The notes: generated by a model from the letters alone, not told the origin. Shown: positions 1 through 8,249, numbered from the stretch's first letter. The stretch: 64,000 bases of DNA from Leifsonia sp. ZF2019 (GCF_019924635.1 NZ_CP065037.1:620001-684000); one strand, 5' to 3'. Translations and numbers: made by a program.

Positions 1-553
1 CACGCCCTAGGCGCACCGGTTGAGCACAGCTGAGCAGGAGCGCTCACTACGGTCTGGGGCGTTTCGCCTACCTCCACACGAGCGCCGCAACGATGATCGC
101 GACACCCGCACCGGAACCGAATTCGGAATCATCCCCGCACTCGAAGCCAAAACATGGCGAACCAACATGATCGAAGCCGAACGACGCGGACACATCTGGG
201 GCACCCGCGACCCGGGCTAAACCCCAACCAGGAACAGCGCGGCCCGCGAAGCGATCGCTGGACAAGGCCGCGGTTGCCGCACCTATAGGACACCCACACG
301 GTGACCTCTATGTCGGCTCCTCCGCATGCTCACATCGAGTGCCAGATCATAACCATCGCAGCGAGTCCGCAAGCGGGGTCGGATCAGCCTGCGAGCCTCA
401 CATTTCGAGCCGGGTGATTGCAGAGGATGTCAGAGGGTGAAAAATCTGGACCACCGACCACGCAGCCTATTTGGTCGAGGAGTGCAACGAGATCGTTGTG
501 AGCCGCAGGTGGAGTGGCGTATGCAATGAGTTGCTCGACACATCCGGCCTCCA
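1..553. other. No supported gene; possible coding scrap at 20-220
   Basis: I see no complete gene. A 66-codon open frame at 20-220 (+) ends in a charged stretch (residues EAERRGHIWGTRDPG) that looks protein-like, but it has no recognised domain and no ribosome-binding site. The rest has stops in all frames and is probably decayed intergenic DNA. Confidence 0.3.
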
Positions 554-585
554 CCACTTAAATCAAACGTAATTCATTTAAGTGG
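554..585. promoter_or_regulatory. AT-rich inverted repeat upstream of the cutinase gene
   Basis: Perfect 10-bp arms, CCACTTAAAT at 554-563 and ATTTAAGTGG at 576-585, are separated by 12 nt and lie about 68 bp before the cutinase ATG. The AT-rich arms stand out from the GC-rich surroundings. The position suits an operator for a dimeric regulator. A terminator for an upstream gene is less likely because no T-run follows. Confidence 0.45.
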
Positions 586-652
586 TTGCACGGATGCCCT
601 GCGCTTGCCTACTTGCTTAGCTCAGAACCACAACGTTCGTTTTGGAGGTTCA

Positions 653-1519
653 ATGAGTTCCGCTCCTGTGGCCAAGGCCAATTCGCCCAAATTCGTAATG
701 AAACTGTCGGCGACCGCAGTGCTGGCTCTAGCAGTTGGCATGACCGCCGCTATCCCACCGGCCGCGGCTGTTTCATCGGGGACACGATGCGGGTTTGCGA
801 CTATGGTCGCGGTCCGAGGCACCTCGGAGCCAGCCGGCACTGGCCTGAGCAACGGTGGACGCACATACGCATCCGGGGGAGTGGGCTCAACTGTCGGGCA
901 GATCGTTGGGTACGCCAATCGAGAGCCCAACGTCCCTATCTACACAGAAGGGCTGGTGTATCCGGCTGCCGTCTATGAGGATCCAGGCACCACATACATC
1001 TCAAGCGTCAACGAGGGAATCACGAACCTCCATGCCGAAATCGAGAACCTCGCCTCAACCTGCCCGAGCACAAACATCCTGCTTGCCGGATACTCGCAAG
1101 GCGCCCATGTCATCGACGCCGTCCTTTCGAAGGACCACCCACCCGCATTTCCGGTCGCGCCGCTATCCACCAATGCGCGTGCGCACATCAAAGCAGTTGC
1201 GCTCGTCGCCAGTCCCACCTTCCGATCCGGACAACCTTGGAATGCCGCAGGATCGGGCACTTTGGATGGGATGTTCCCCGACCCATCGGGGAGCCTGAGC
1301 GACTGGACCGCACTGCAATGGAACTCGGACTATTCCGGCCAAACGTATCAACCGATCGTTCGTTCCTGGTGCTTTGCAGGCGACGCATTCTGTCAAGGAA
1401 TGTGGCCCGAAGGCATGGATATCCACGCAAGCTACGCCTCGTCGGAGGTCCCCATGGACGCGTGGCTGTTCATCAAATCCTGGATCACAACAGACGACAA
1501 GAAGAAACTGGTCCCGTGA
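653..1519 (+). CDS. Secreted cutinase-family serine esterase
   Basis: A 288-residue exported esterase of the alpha/beta-hydrolase cutinase family, which cleaves ester polymers such as cutin or lipid esters. An N-terminal hydrophobic segment (about residues 16-40, ending in PPAAA) is a signal peptide. The nucleophile elbow GYSQG puts the catalytic Ser at residue 148. The paired cysteines C240 and C247 around GDAF and the HAS motif with His at 258 match the C-terminal Asp/His part of the triad. The ATG at 653 was chosen because GGAGG lies 6-8 nt upstream; an in-frame upstream extension to 605 lacks a site. The stop overlaps the next gene by GTGA, so the two are probably co-translated. Length and motifs are complete, so this copy should be functional. 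Confidence 0.85.
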   Translation: MSSAPVAKANSPKFVMKLSATAVLALAVGMTAAIPPAAAVSSGTRCGFATMVAVRGTSEPAGTGLSNGGRTYASGGVGSTVGQIVGYANREPNVPIYTEGLVYPAAVYEDPGTTYISSVNEGITNLHAEIENLASTCPSTNILLAGYSQGAHVIDAVLSKDHPPAFPVAPLSTNARAHIKAVALVASPTFRSGQPWNAAGSGTLDGMFPDPSGSLSDWTALQWNSDYSGQTYQPIVRSWCFAGDAFCQGMWPEGMDIHASYASSEVPMDAWLFIKSWITTDDKKKLVP

Positions 1520-1860
1520 CCAGACCAGCGTCTCGCACGAGTCGAGGTATCGATGTGGCGACAGCGATCATCCTCGCCGTCACATCGGTCCTCCTCTCTG
1601 TCGTGCTGTCTTTCGGGGTGGCTCTGCAGCAGATGGGAGTAGCAGCCTGTGCACCGCAATCGCGGTGTGACGTTGGAGCGCTGGAGGTGACCGCGTTCAT
1701 CACTCCCCTTGCGGGAGTGGTCGGAGTCGTATTCGTTGCGGTCATGCTCGCCCTCCGGATTGGACGGAAACGGTTGTGGTGGATCCCGCTACCCGCGATC
1801 GGGCTCACCCTGGCCGCCTTCATCGCAGCAACACTCATCACCGCGAATCTCCTGCCCTGA
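1516..1860 (+). CDS. Small integral membrane protein, coupled to the cutinase gene
   Basis: A 114-residue protein whose GTG start (1516) overlaps the cutinase stop (1517-1519) in a GTGA junction, an arrangement typical of translational coupling. Three strongly hydrophobic helices are visible (around residues 12-32, 52-72 and 83-112) with a basic loop (RIGRKR) between the second and third. Two cysteines (CAPQSRC) lie in the loop after helix 1 and may face outside. No family is recognised. The coupling suggests a role tied to the esterase, such as anchoring or export, but that is inference. Confidence 0.6.
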   Translation: MTRPASRTSRGIDVATAIILAVTSVLLSVVLSFGVALQQMGVAACAPQSRCDVGALEVTAFITPLAGVVGVVFVAVMLALRIGRKRLWWIPLPAIGLTLAAFIAATLITANLLP

Positions 1861-2085
1861 CCCAGCATCGGATCGGTGCGAGCGGGAACTGGACCGGGAC
1901 TTGCGCTTGCACCCGGCGCGGGCGGTCGTCGACGACCTGCTCCCGAGCGGGCGCTGATCGGCGGGCAGCACCGCCCCCCACGCTCCGCATCCTGTGGTCA
2001 GGGGGAGCATCCGACATTTGAGGGAGCGATCCACACGATCGCCTGGTGCCGCTACTTCTACGAACCGCGGTACCCCTCGGCCGCG
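1861..2085. other. Intergenic DNA with a short unassigned coding scrap
   Basis: Between the membrane protein and the RES toxin gene. The plus-strand frame around 1993-2110 reads as a protein-like stretch (HPTFEGAIHTIAWCRYFYEP) with no visible start. It may be a leftover piece of a lost gene. It then runs antisense through the RES gene, so I do not call it a gene. Confidence 0.25.
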
Positions 2086-2703
2086 TCAGCGAATGAGTAC
2101 CTCGACACCAAACCGACTACAGAAGGTGATGAGCGCCGGCCGGCCGTCGATCGGGTCACTGAAGTTCCAGCGGAACGCGGGATCCGGCTCGAAGGCGTCC
2201 TGGCAGCGGTCGGCGAAGAATGCGTAGGCGCGGTCGGAGTTGCACTTGTTGCTCATGTAGGCGACGCCGTCGTACCCGGCCCGGCGGGCTGCCTCAGCCC
2301 AGAGGACGGTGCGGTCGTACTCCGCGGCCGGAGTTGTCGTCACCTGATCGGCGGTGACGCCGAGCTTCCGCAACCCGAGCCCCATGAACGAGGCGACGCG
2401 GAGACCGCGAGTCGTTCGCAATCTCGACATCCGCCGGTTCGCATAGGCCGACGCGGTGAGCTGTCCGCCCGTGACCGGAACGTCGTGGAGCAGCGATTCG
2501 GCAATCGCGGCCTGCCAGGTCTCGGCCGCGTAGAGGATGGGGACGACCGGGTCACCGAAGAAGGCGAACCGGGTGGGCGTCCCCATTCCCGGGTTGAAGG
2601 CGTGCCCGTCGCGGTCCTTGCCGTGGACACGGTACAGCTCCTGTCCTGTGGCGAGCTCGAACGGTTCCGGGTCAAACGGATAGGGAGGGTCGGGGACTAC
2701 CAC
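2086..2703 (-). CDS. RES-domain toxin of an Xre/MbcA-RES toxin-antitoxin pair
   Basis: A 205-residue protein with a RES domain, a family named for conserved Arg, Glu and Ser and shown in several systems to degrade NAD+. The visible pattern is YRVHGKDRDG...FNPG near the N-terminus, the LYAAETWQAAIAES block in the middle, and a later conserved tail. The GTG start at 2703 was chosen because it overlaps the upstream antitoxin stop (2699-2697) by 7 nt, the usual antitoxin-first coupling; a longer frame to 2838 lies wholly inside the antitoxin gene. Length is normal for the family and the frame is intact, so the toxin is probably active. Confidence 0.8.
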   Translation of the reverse strand: MVVPDPPYPFDPEPFELATGQELYRVHGKDRDGHAFNPGMGTPTRFAFFGDPVVPILYAAETWQAAIAESLLHDVPVTGGQLTASAYANRRMSRLRTTRGLRVASFMGLGLRKLGVTADQVTTTPAAEYDRTVLWAEAARRAGYDGVAYMSNKCNSDRAYAFFADRCQDAFEPDPAFRWNFSDPIDGRPALITFCSRFGVEVLIR

Positions 2704-3305
2704 TCCACGTTCCAAGCACGCCGGGCCACCTCGAGCACACTTGCAGGGTCCGTGTCGAAATGGTCGACCGGCCGCGAACCGTCCGCGAAGTAGGTGGTCG
2801 GCGAGCACAGCCACAGCACGACATCCTCGGCCGCCCAACCACTCGGCACTGCCAGTGCCATCAGGTCGACCACCAGAGGTGCCACCCGCGCGCGGGCAAT
2901 GTCGAACTGGAACCCCGGGTAAAGGAACTTATTCAGACGGCGCACATAGAGCAGGCGGCCCTGATTGCGCATGTCGTTGGCGAGAGAACGCTTCGACTCT
3001 GAGCTTGAGCTGGATCCCAGAAGGTCCGCCACCTCGACGCTTGAGAGCAGACCAAACTCGTCTTCGATGGCCTTCACCGCGTTCTCGCCGGCCTGCGCCG
3101 CACGGGCGGTCGCCGGCGACAAGAAGCCGATGCGCGTCATCGCCGTCGACAACGCGTCCAGCGCGCTGCGCTCGCGAGCGAGCTCGACCACGACGCTCAC
3201 CTCGTCGGCCGTTAGATTCACGCCGGCGTCCTGCCGCAGTGCCTCGCGCACGCGCGCGTAGTCCTTCTTCGCCTTGCGCCCAGACTTGTGTTCGAGAGTC
3301 GTCAT
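2697..3305 (-). CDS. MbcA/ParS/Xre-type antitoxin partnered with the RES toxin
   Basis: A 202-residue protein directly upstream of the RES toxin and overlapping it. The N-terminal half is helical and charged, with a possible Xre-like DNA-binding part. The region from about residue 75 (EVADLLGSSSSSESKRSLANDMRNQGRLLYV) looks like a winged or HTH DNA-binding segment. The C-terminus (VDLMALAVPSGWAAEDVVLWL, then FDTDPASVLEVARRA) matches the MbcA/ParS toxin-binding domain, which covers the RES active site. The ATG at 3305 has GGAGGA upstream. Autoregulation from the promoter region at 3310-3360 is expected by analogy with the family. Confidence 0.75.
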   Translation of the reverse strand: MTTLEHKSGRKAKKDYARVREALRQDAGVNLTADEVSVVVELARERSALDALSTAMTRIGFLSPATARAAQAGENAVKAIEDEFGLLSSVEVADLLGSSSSSESKRSLANDMRNQGRLLYVRRLNKFLYPGFQFDIARARVAPLVVDLMALAVPSGWAAEDVVLWLCSPTTYFADGSRPVDHFDTDPASVLEVARRAWNVEW

Positions 3306-3437
3306 GCCGTCCTCCAATTCCTACGACTTAGTCTATCGTTGGATTCTCTGGCTGGATAGACCCACTCTCCTCGGGGCAGTGGCGCATGGACTGCTTCTAA
3401 ACGAACCCATCAGGTGCTGCCATCTCACCGAGCTCCC

Positions 3438-4022
3438 ATGGCTTTCGCGACCGAGATCATCAACTGGGTCATCACCGCCACCCTCCACGACACCAGGCAA
3501 ACCGTCAGTGTCGGCGCATGCGGTGACCCCACTGAGCAAACCCACCTGGTCCCACCCCACGTCACCTCCACCCCGCCGAAAGGACTCGCGGAAGGACAGT
3601 CCGCCCATGATGTCCTCCACGTGAACGGATGGGTTCCGGCCGGGACAACGACCACCGTCACCATCTACAAGAAAGCCGCCGACCAGACCACCCTGCAATG
3701 CACACCGGCCACCAAGGTCGGCGAGTTACCCCCAGTGGCATTGAAGACCGGCGAGGCGGCCAAGACGGACTACACCACCGCCGCTACAGTGGCACTCCCG
3801 GCCGGGGACTACGGATTCGTCCACGCCACCCGTGCCGCGAACGGAACCGTGATCGCCGTCGGCAACTGCCACGACGAACCCTTCACCATCACACCCCACC
3901 TCGCCCACACCGGCTCCGACACCACCCAGAACAATCTCCTCGGGACAGCAGCCGCGCTCCTCCTCCTTACCGGAGCAACAGCAATGCTCTGCGCCAGACG
4001 ACAGAAGCACCGCATCGTGTAG
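3438..4022 (+). pseudogene. C-terminal fragment of a sortase-anchored surface protein
   Basis: About 195 residues with a classic cell-wall sorting tail: LAHTG (LPXTG-like), a hydrophobic span (LLGTAAALLLLTGATAMLC) and a basic end (ARRQKHRIV). The preceding region (VNGWVPAGTTTTVTIYKK, LPAGDYGFVHATRAANG) looks like a beta-rich extracellular repeat. There is no signal peptide, and the N-terminus starts inside a domain at the ATG at 3438. The gene therefore appears beheaded: the large N-terminal part of the surface protein is missing. A 190-bp segment holding its likely terminator follows and recurs at 21541-21730. Confidence 0.65.
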
Positions 4023-4050
4023 AACTGGCTGCTAGCAAGCGGTGAGGGGT

Positions 4051-4240
4051 GAAATGACAGACCACGGTCATGGTGGCATGCGGCTTTGGTGGTGTGTGCG
4101 TGAAAATAGGAGGCGCTGCTGCCAGACCCCCCCCATAAGTCATGGCAGTAGCTGCCCCAGAAACGGTAGCCACCTTCTCTGGGGCATTCTTCTTTGCATG
4201 GCCCTGAGATGATGGAGATAGCAACGGAAACGACTGGGAA
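4051..4240. repeat. 190-bp direct repeat, copy 1
   Basis: This segment matches 21541-21730 with three mismatches I can count (at 4080, 4212 and 4221) and the same length. It contains a terminator hairpin. In both places an IS21 istB tail follows within about 110 bp, so the repeat probably travelled with the same rearrangement. Confidence 0.85.
4154..4194 (+). terminator. Rho-independent terminator in the 190-bp repeat
   Basis: An 8-bp stem, GCCCCAGA (4154-4161) with TCTGGGGC (4178-4185), is followed by the T-rich ATTCTTCTTT. It lies about 130 bp after the sortase-anchored fragment. Confidence 0.65.
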
Positions 4241-4328
4241 CAGGCCCTGCTCTTCTCAACTTCGTTGCCACTCACGACGGCAGCTCTCATTGTCAACGTC
4301 GGGTTAATTCGGTGCTTCCGGGGGTTGG

Positions 4329-4400
4329 TTAGTTGTCGTTTTCGCGTGCCTGTTTGGTGACGAGGTCTCGGCGTTGCCTGGTGCGGTATGAGTCGCCCAT
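4329..4400 (-). pseudogene. istB C-terminal scrap (IS21 family)
   Basis: The last 23 codons or so, GDSYRTRQRRDLVTKQ then a stop, match the IstB ATPase tails at 21838 and 36362. It abuts the broken transposase at 4402, which shows that an IS5-type element and an IS21 relic were joined by deletion. Confidence 0.6.
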
Positions 4401-4401
4401 T

Positions 4402-4821
4402 CGTGTAGTTCGACCCAGCCCCCTGTGGTGCCAGTCGCGTTGGTCGCGTGCTGATGCGCGCGGGCGATGGTCGAGTCCACCGACAGCGACCAATCGACCA
4501 GCCCCGCCGCGTCGGCCGTAGCGGTCAGCTTCGCCTGCACCTGGTCCCAGGTCCCGGTCGCAGCCATCCGGTGATGCCACGTCCACACCGTCTGCCACGG
4601 CCCGAACACCTCCGGCAGATCACGCCACGCGATCCCGCACCGGTACCGGTAGATGATCGCCTCGACCATCAGCCTCGCCTCCGAGAACTGCCGACCCGGC
4701 CGGCCAATCGGCCGCGGCAGCATCTCCTCGATCAACAACCACTGAGCATCCGACAGCAACCGAAACTGCGACATCCGTCAAGACTCGCAGCCAAAACCGT
4801 CAACCTTTGTCAGACATACCC
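4402..4821 (-). mobile_element. Truncated IS5-type element (orfA half only)
   Basis: It holds the orfA half of a two-frame IS5-family transposase (start ATG at 4774; LSDAQW motif; IIYRYRCGIAWRDLP; first catalytic Asp in SVDSTIARAHQH). The DDE-carrying orfB half is missing, replaced by IS21 debris at about 4402. The outer terminus reads GGGTATGTCTGACAAAGG on the minus strand and sits directly against the neighbouring DUF4232 gene, whose TAG stop uses the first IS base. A matching orphan other-end lies at 18432-18521. Confidence 0.7.
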
Positions 4822-5384
4822 TAGTTCTTTACATACATGCTGGTTGTCTCGATCCATCGCGCAGAGGAATCTTTGGGGCCGTAGATACCAGCGGCGGGCG
4901 ATCCATCGCCCTCACCTGTGATGATGACTGTGTCGTAGTTGATCTTGACTCTTAATAGGTCTACCGCTTGACGCTTGTCCGGGTTGGTGGATCCCTCCTC
5001 GTAAAAAGCATGAAATTGCGCCGCCTTGCTCGGGGGGATCACAACCCGTTCTTGTCCAACGACTCCATCTTGAACGTAAGAAGAAGCCCCAATTGGGGTG
5101 CCATCTGATTTCGTAGCTTCAACCACAGGTGACTCATCTATCGAACATGCAGTACTACCCGCGTTGGTGATGGTGAAAGTTGTCGCGGAACGCTCAAAGG
5201 GTTCGAGGTTCACCCAGGTGGAGGCGGTTATCGCCGCCCCTTGACCGTTTGGTTGGTTGAACTGACAGGGCGAAACATCCTTCGCCTCCGAAGCCTGGGC
5301 CGCACTGGGTGCGGCTACACCGCCGACGATGAGTGCTCCTGCAACTCCGAGCCCGGCAAGGAATCGGTTCTTTGTGATTGCCAT
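4821..5384 (-). CDS. Secreted DUF4232-like protein with the MAITKNRF leader
   Basis: A 187-residue exported protein. Its signal peptide begins MAITKNRF, followed by a hydrophobic core and an AAPSAAQA cleavage region. The mature part resembles DUF4232 domains: an N-terminal CQFNQPNGQG segment, then FTITNAGSTACS, GTPIGAS and a VVIPPSKAAQFHAFY strand. The start at 5384 has GAAAGG about 8 nt upstream. The same leader and about 200 bp of upstream DNA precede other genes at 32844 and 53379, and a similar leader is at 23607. The TAG stop is completed by the adjoining IS, so the natural C-terminus may have been slightly different. Function unknown; DUF4232 proteins are generally extracellular. Confidence 0.75.
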   Translation of the reverse strand: MAITKNRFLAGLGVAGALIVGGVAAPSAAQASEAKDVSPCQFNQPNGQGAAITASTWVNLEPFERSATTFTITNAGSTACSIDESPVVEATKSDGTPIGASSYVQDGVVGQERVVIPPSKAAQFHAFYEEGSTNPDKRQAVDLLRVKINYDTVIITGEGDGSPAAGIYGPKDSSARWIETTSMYVKN

Positions 5385-5588
5385 TGAAAACGCCTTTCGT
5401 CGTTGAAGGATTCTTGTTCCGACTCTCATTCACGTTTGTGAGTATCGAGAACGGGATGTGTGTGTGGGTTCAATGTTCTTCCACCAGGGCGGCCTGTTCA
5501 GACCCCCTGAGGTATGGCCTGCCTGGTACCCCGGTATGAATCGCCGACTCGTCAGTCAGAAAGCCAACTGGTAAAACGAACGACGCTT
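5385..5588 (-). repeat. Promoter/leader cassette of the MAITKNRF family, copy 1
   Basis: About 200 bp upstream of the DUF4232 start is nearly identical to 32648-32843 and 53177-53378 and partly to 23608-23830. It includes the 5-prime UTR with the ribosome-binding site and a block that reads, in one frame, LTDESAIHTG..RGSEQAALVEEH. It appears to be the mobile or recombining 5-prime module of this secreted family. Confidence 0.8.
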
Positions 5589-5755
5589 GAACTGGGGGAG
5601 CACGTCGGCGTAGGCGCAAGTCTCGGTCTCGGCCACGTAGTAAGTGCGGCCGATGGTGTCGAAACGGCCCCACTCCTGACGATGCACGTCCGGGGTTCGC
5701 CACGGCGCGGACGGCTGCGCGTAACGCGCCTTGGCGACGTGGAAGCCGATCACCT
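5575..5755 (-). pseudogene. RES-domain-like N-terminal scrap
   Basis: About 60 codons (GRFDTIGRTYYVAETETCAYADV) resemble the beginning of RES-domain proteins, which have GRFD..G.YYVAET-type motifs. Both ends are cut: upstream it meets a DUF3846-like fragment on the other strand, downstream it runs into the MAITKNRF cassette. Without a start or a complete domain it is debris. Confidence 0.4.
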
Positions 5756-5845
5756 GGTCGACGGGTCGTTTGTGGCCGTGTGGGTGGATGACACCACCGA
5801 CACCTGCGGGCGCGGGGTATGCGCGAACACATCGGATGTGCGGCG

Positions 5846-5950
5846 TTCGATATGATCCGGTTGCCGGGAAACATCGATGTGTGGATCGATGACGAGGGCA
5901 TGTACCGGTCGCCGGTCAACACCGAGTTGACCGCGCTCGTTGCCCGTCGG
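5846..5950 (+). pseudogene. DUF3846-like fragment
   Basis: About 35 codons (DMIRLPGNIDVWIDDEGMYR, then SPVNTELTALVA) resemble DUF3846, a small family common on actinobacterial plasmids and phages. It has no start or stop of its own and ends exactly where the ligase fragment begins at 5949. Confidence 0.4.
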
Positions 5951-6218
5951 TGCTTGATCTTGATCCAATCGCGGTGGCCGCCGCCCTTGACCACCACGCG
6001 CTCGATCCCACGGCGGGCAACTCCTCGAAACGCCGCCTTCCCTCAGCGGCATCGGCAGTGGCGGCGATCAAGCTCAGCGGTGGCCGCCAGCCGGCCGCGA
6101 GCTGTTCGAGGGCGTGGCGACGTTCGTCGTAGGGCAGACCGCGCAGATCGCGGCCCACTGCAGCGAGGATGTCGAAGACAACGAACTCGATCGGCCCCAC
6201 ACCGCCATCCGGAACCAA
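5949..6218 (-). pseudogene. ATP-dependent DNA ligase fragment (LigD/LigC type), frameshifted
   Basis: The minus strand reads PIEFVVFDILAAVGRDLRGL then ...FEELPAVG and, after a frame change near 6010, VVKGGGHRDWIKIKHR. These match the adenylation-domain motifs that end in the conserved EG-VVK and W-K-K-H signatures of ATP-dependent DNA ligases. The N-terminal part with the AMP-binding lysine is missing. A LigD polymerase-domain fragment occurs separately at 22951, so the two may derive from one lost ligD gene. Confidence 0.6.
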
Positions 6219-6262
6219 CCACCCATCACCCGGTTAACCAACCTCCCTGGACAGTACAGCTA
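6187..6262 (+). pseudogene. IS481-family transposase C-terminal tail and right end
   Basis: The plus strand reads DRPHTAIRNQPPITRLTNLP, the typical end of IS481-type transposases, then a TAG whose last base comes from the inserted IS. The terminus GGACAGTACA lies just before the CTA of the inserted 970-bp IS and pairs with an oppositely oriented terminus at 7237. Confidence 0.6.
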
Positions 6263-7184
6263 GGGCGTGTCTTCTAACCGTTTGAGCCAGAGTGTGATTG
6301 CGCGGAGGACGACTGCTCCCCGGTAGGTGACGGCGAGGTTGTCGTAGCGGGTGGCGAGGCCTCGCCATTGCTTGGTGTCGCAGAAGCCGCGTTCGATGAC
6401 GTTCCGTCCTCGGTAGTTGATCGCGTCGAATCGGGGTGGTCTGCCGCCCGCGCTGCCGCGGTTGAGGCGGTGTCGCTTCTGATCGTCGGGTTCGGGGATG
6501 ACTGCCGCGATACCGCGTCGGCGGAGGTGGGAGCGGATTGCGCGTGATGAATACGCTTTGTCGCCGCGGACGGCGTCGGGCCGGGTGCGAGCTCGACCCA
6601 TTCGATCTACTCGGAGCTGTCCCATCAAGGCGTCAAACATCGGCGAATCACCGGACTGGCCCGGCGTGAGGAGCACGACAAGCGGGAGTCCGTTGCCATC
6701 GACGAGTTGGTGGATCTTCGTCGACAGGCCGCCACGCGAGCGGCCGATCGCGTGGTCAGCGGGTTCCTGACGAAGATTCTTGTGATTCGATCGTGCCCCC
6801 TGGGGTGTTGGTGGGGCGGCGGCCCGCGGGCTCCTCGACACGGGCGAAGGTGGTCGCATGCTGGTGGGCTCGGTTGATCGTGGAATCCACGCTCACCGTC
6901 CAATCCAGCACCCCGGCCGCGTCGGCCTCAGTCAACAGCGCAGCATGCACCCGGTCCCAGGTGCCGTCGTGACTGAATCGGTTGTGACGCTTCCAGACCG
7001 TCTGCCAGGGACCGAACTCCGCCGGCAGATCCCGCCACGGAATCCCGGTCCGATACCGCCAAATGATGGCCTCGACCACCAAACGATGATCACCGAACGG
7101 GCGACCGCCCTTCGGCGACGGGGCCGGCATCAACGACGCGATCCGCTCCCACTGAGAATCCGACAACACCCGAGACCGCGACAC
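6260..7184 (-). CDS. IS5-type transposase by frameshift (orfA+orfB), copy 1
   Basis: OrfA (start GTG at 7184, in frame to 6756) carries the DUF4096-type N-terminal domain and the first catalytic Asp in VSVDSTINRAHQH. OrfB carries GRSRGGLSTKIHQLVDGNG, the RGDKAYSSRAIR block (second Asp) and GRNVIERGFCDTKQWRGLATRYD (catalytic Glu). The two frames meet at a G5 run (CAGGGGGC on the minus strand, about 6796-6800), a likely programmed -1 slippage site seen in all related copies here. The TAG stop (6262-6260) is formed by the duplicated TA plus the next target base. All catalytic parts are present, so it should be active. Confidence 0.85.
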
Positions 7185-7232
7185 AACGCCCAGCCTGCAC
7201 CACGACCACAACAACGGTTAGGAGACACGCCC
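6263..7232 (-). mobile_element. 970-bp IS5-type (IS427-like) insertion sequence, copy 1
   Basis: Inverted termini GGGCGTGTCTTCTAACCGTT and AACGGTTAGGAGACACGCCC flank a transposase in two overlapping frames. TA is duplicated on both sides (6261-6262, 7233-7234) within a CTAG target. Copies at 8427-9396 and 57270-58239 are the same length, with one visible base difference in the third. This copy sits in the 6-bp spacer between two IS481 ends. Confidence 0.9.
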
Positions 7233-7236
7233 TAGG

Positions 7237-7530
7237 TGTACTGTCCGGGGACGTTGCTTGATCTGGCATCGGTCACATAGCGAGAACCTTCGGTCCGGAG
7301 TGGGATTTGCTAAGACATTCACTCGAAACCTGGAGGTTCTCGTGTCTCACGGTAATGCGGCGTTGACGCCGCGGCAAAGACTGTGCCTTGCGCGGCTGAT
7401 CATCGACAATGGGTGGACGGTTGCGGCAGCGGCCGACTGCTTCCGGATCTCGTGGTTCAACGGCGGCGAAGTAGGCGCGCCGGTATGTCGAGATGGCCGG
7501 CTATCACGGCGCAGAGCCCGGAGTCTGTGA
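7237..7530 (+). pseudogene. IS481-family left end and transposase N-terminus
   Basis: The terminus TGTACTGTCC begins at 7237. A GTG at 7342 opens SHGNAALTPRQRLCLARLII..GWTVAAAADCF, the HTH start of IS481 transposases. It breaks after about 38 codons and stops at 7530, so only the head of the element remains. Together with the tail at 6187-6262 it shows that two IS481 ends once stood head to tail around one NCTAGN target. Confidence 0.65.
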
Positions 7531-7583
7531 AGGTGTCAGCCCAACCGGAGAAGGACAGGCTCACATTCAAGGCGTAGTCGTTC

Positions 7584-8249
7584 CTACCGCTGTGTGCCGG
7601 TTGCGTTCTGTGGGGTGATCGTGGATGTTAGAACGAAGTCAGCCTTGTTATTGTCTGTGTCGACAGCATCGATTCGGGTGATCGAGCGAACATCTTTGTT
7701 GCTAGATGGTGCGTCCGCTACCTCGGTTTCGTACGTGTTGGATGTACCGTAACCGAGGAGATCAACAACGTTGCTTGTCTTAGTCACACTTCCGGTAGGA
7801 AGCGTCAGGGCTTCTGTGGTGCGCGCCAGAATGAGCGTCCCCGTCGTACCCTTGGGGTCGAATTTTCTGCCACTCACATCCGGACTTGGTAGCTCAACGC
7901 CGTCCGAACCGTTGGAGCCGCCCTGGATAAGGTAGTGACCTTTCGCCGGAATCTTCCCGGTCAAGTGGAGTACTGCCGCTGACCTACCGTCACCGCCGGC
8001 TGCCCGGTATTGCACACTCCACCCTTTCAGAGAGACGCTCAAGTTACTCGAGTTGTAGAGCTCAATAAACTTATTCTTGTACGCAGCCCCTTGGCTTCCA
8101 CCCGACAAGTAGGCTTCGTTGATCACAACCCCGGTCCCATCGCTGCTCGCGAACGCCGGGGTCGCAGGCAAACTTCCTATGGCAAGGCCGGAAACAACAA
8201 ACGCGGCTGCCCCAGCTCGCAGGAACTTACTTCCTTTACGGAACTTCAC
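7584..8249 (-). CDS. Secreted lamin-tail-domain (LTD) protein
   Basis: About 221 residues. The signal peptide runs from KFRKGSKFLR through a hydrophobic core to TPAFA. The mature part opens with VVINEAYLSGGSQGAAYKNK then FIELYNSS...GWSVQY, the hallmark of the LTD fold found at the start of secreted nucleases and surface proteins. A second sandwich-like half ends in RITRIDAVDTDNNKADF. The GTG at 8249 is preferred (purine-rich AAGGTGAAGAAA just upstream), though an in-frame start at 8288 is possible. Large LTD nucleases carry a phosphatase-like domain after LTD; this one lacks it, so it is a stand-alone LTD protein or a shortened gene. Role unknown, probably cell-surface or DNA binding. Confidence 0.7.
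   Translation of the reverse strand: MKFRKGSKFLRAGAAAFVVSGLAIGSLPATPAFASSDGTGVVINEAYLSGGSQGAAYKNKFIELYNSSNLSVSLKGWSVQYRAAGGDGRSAAVLHLTGKIPAKGHYLIQGGSNGSDGVELPSPDVSGRKFDPKGTTGTLILARTTEALTLPTGSVTKTSNVVDLLGYGTSNTYETEVADAPSSNKDVRSITRIDAVDTDNNKADFVLTSTITPQNATGTQR

Noticed and set aside
1876..2793. 305-codon plus-strand frame
   Set aside because: It runs antisense to the RES toxin, whose motifs and coupling to the antitoxin are clear; no domain is recognisable on this strand.
7584..8249. Extracellular nuclease
   Set aside because: An LTD domain is present, but there is no endonuclease/phosphatase domain, so a nuclease call is not supported.
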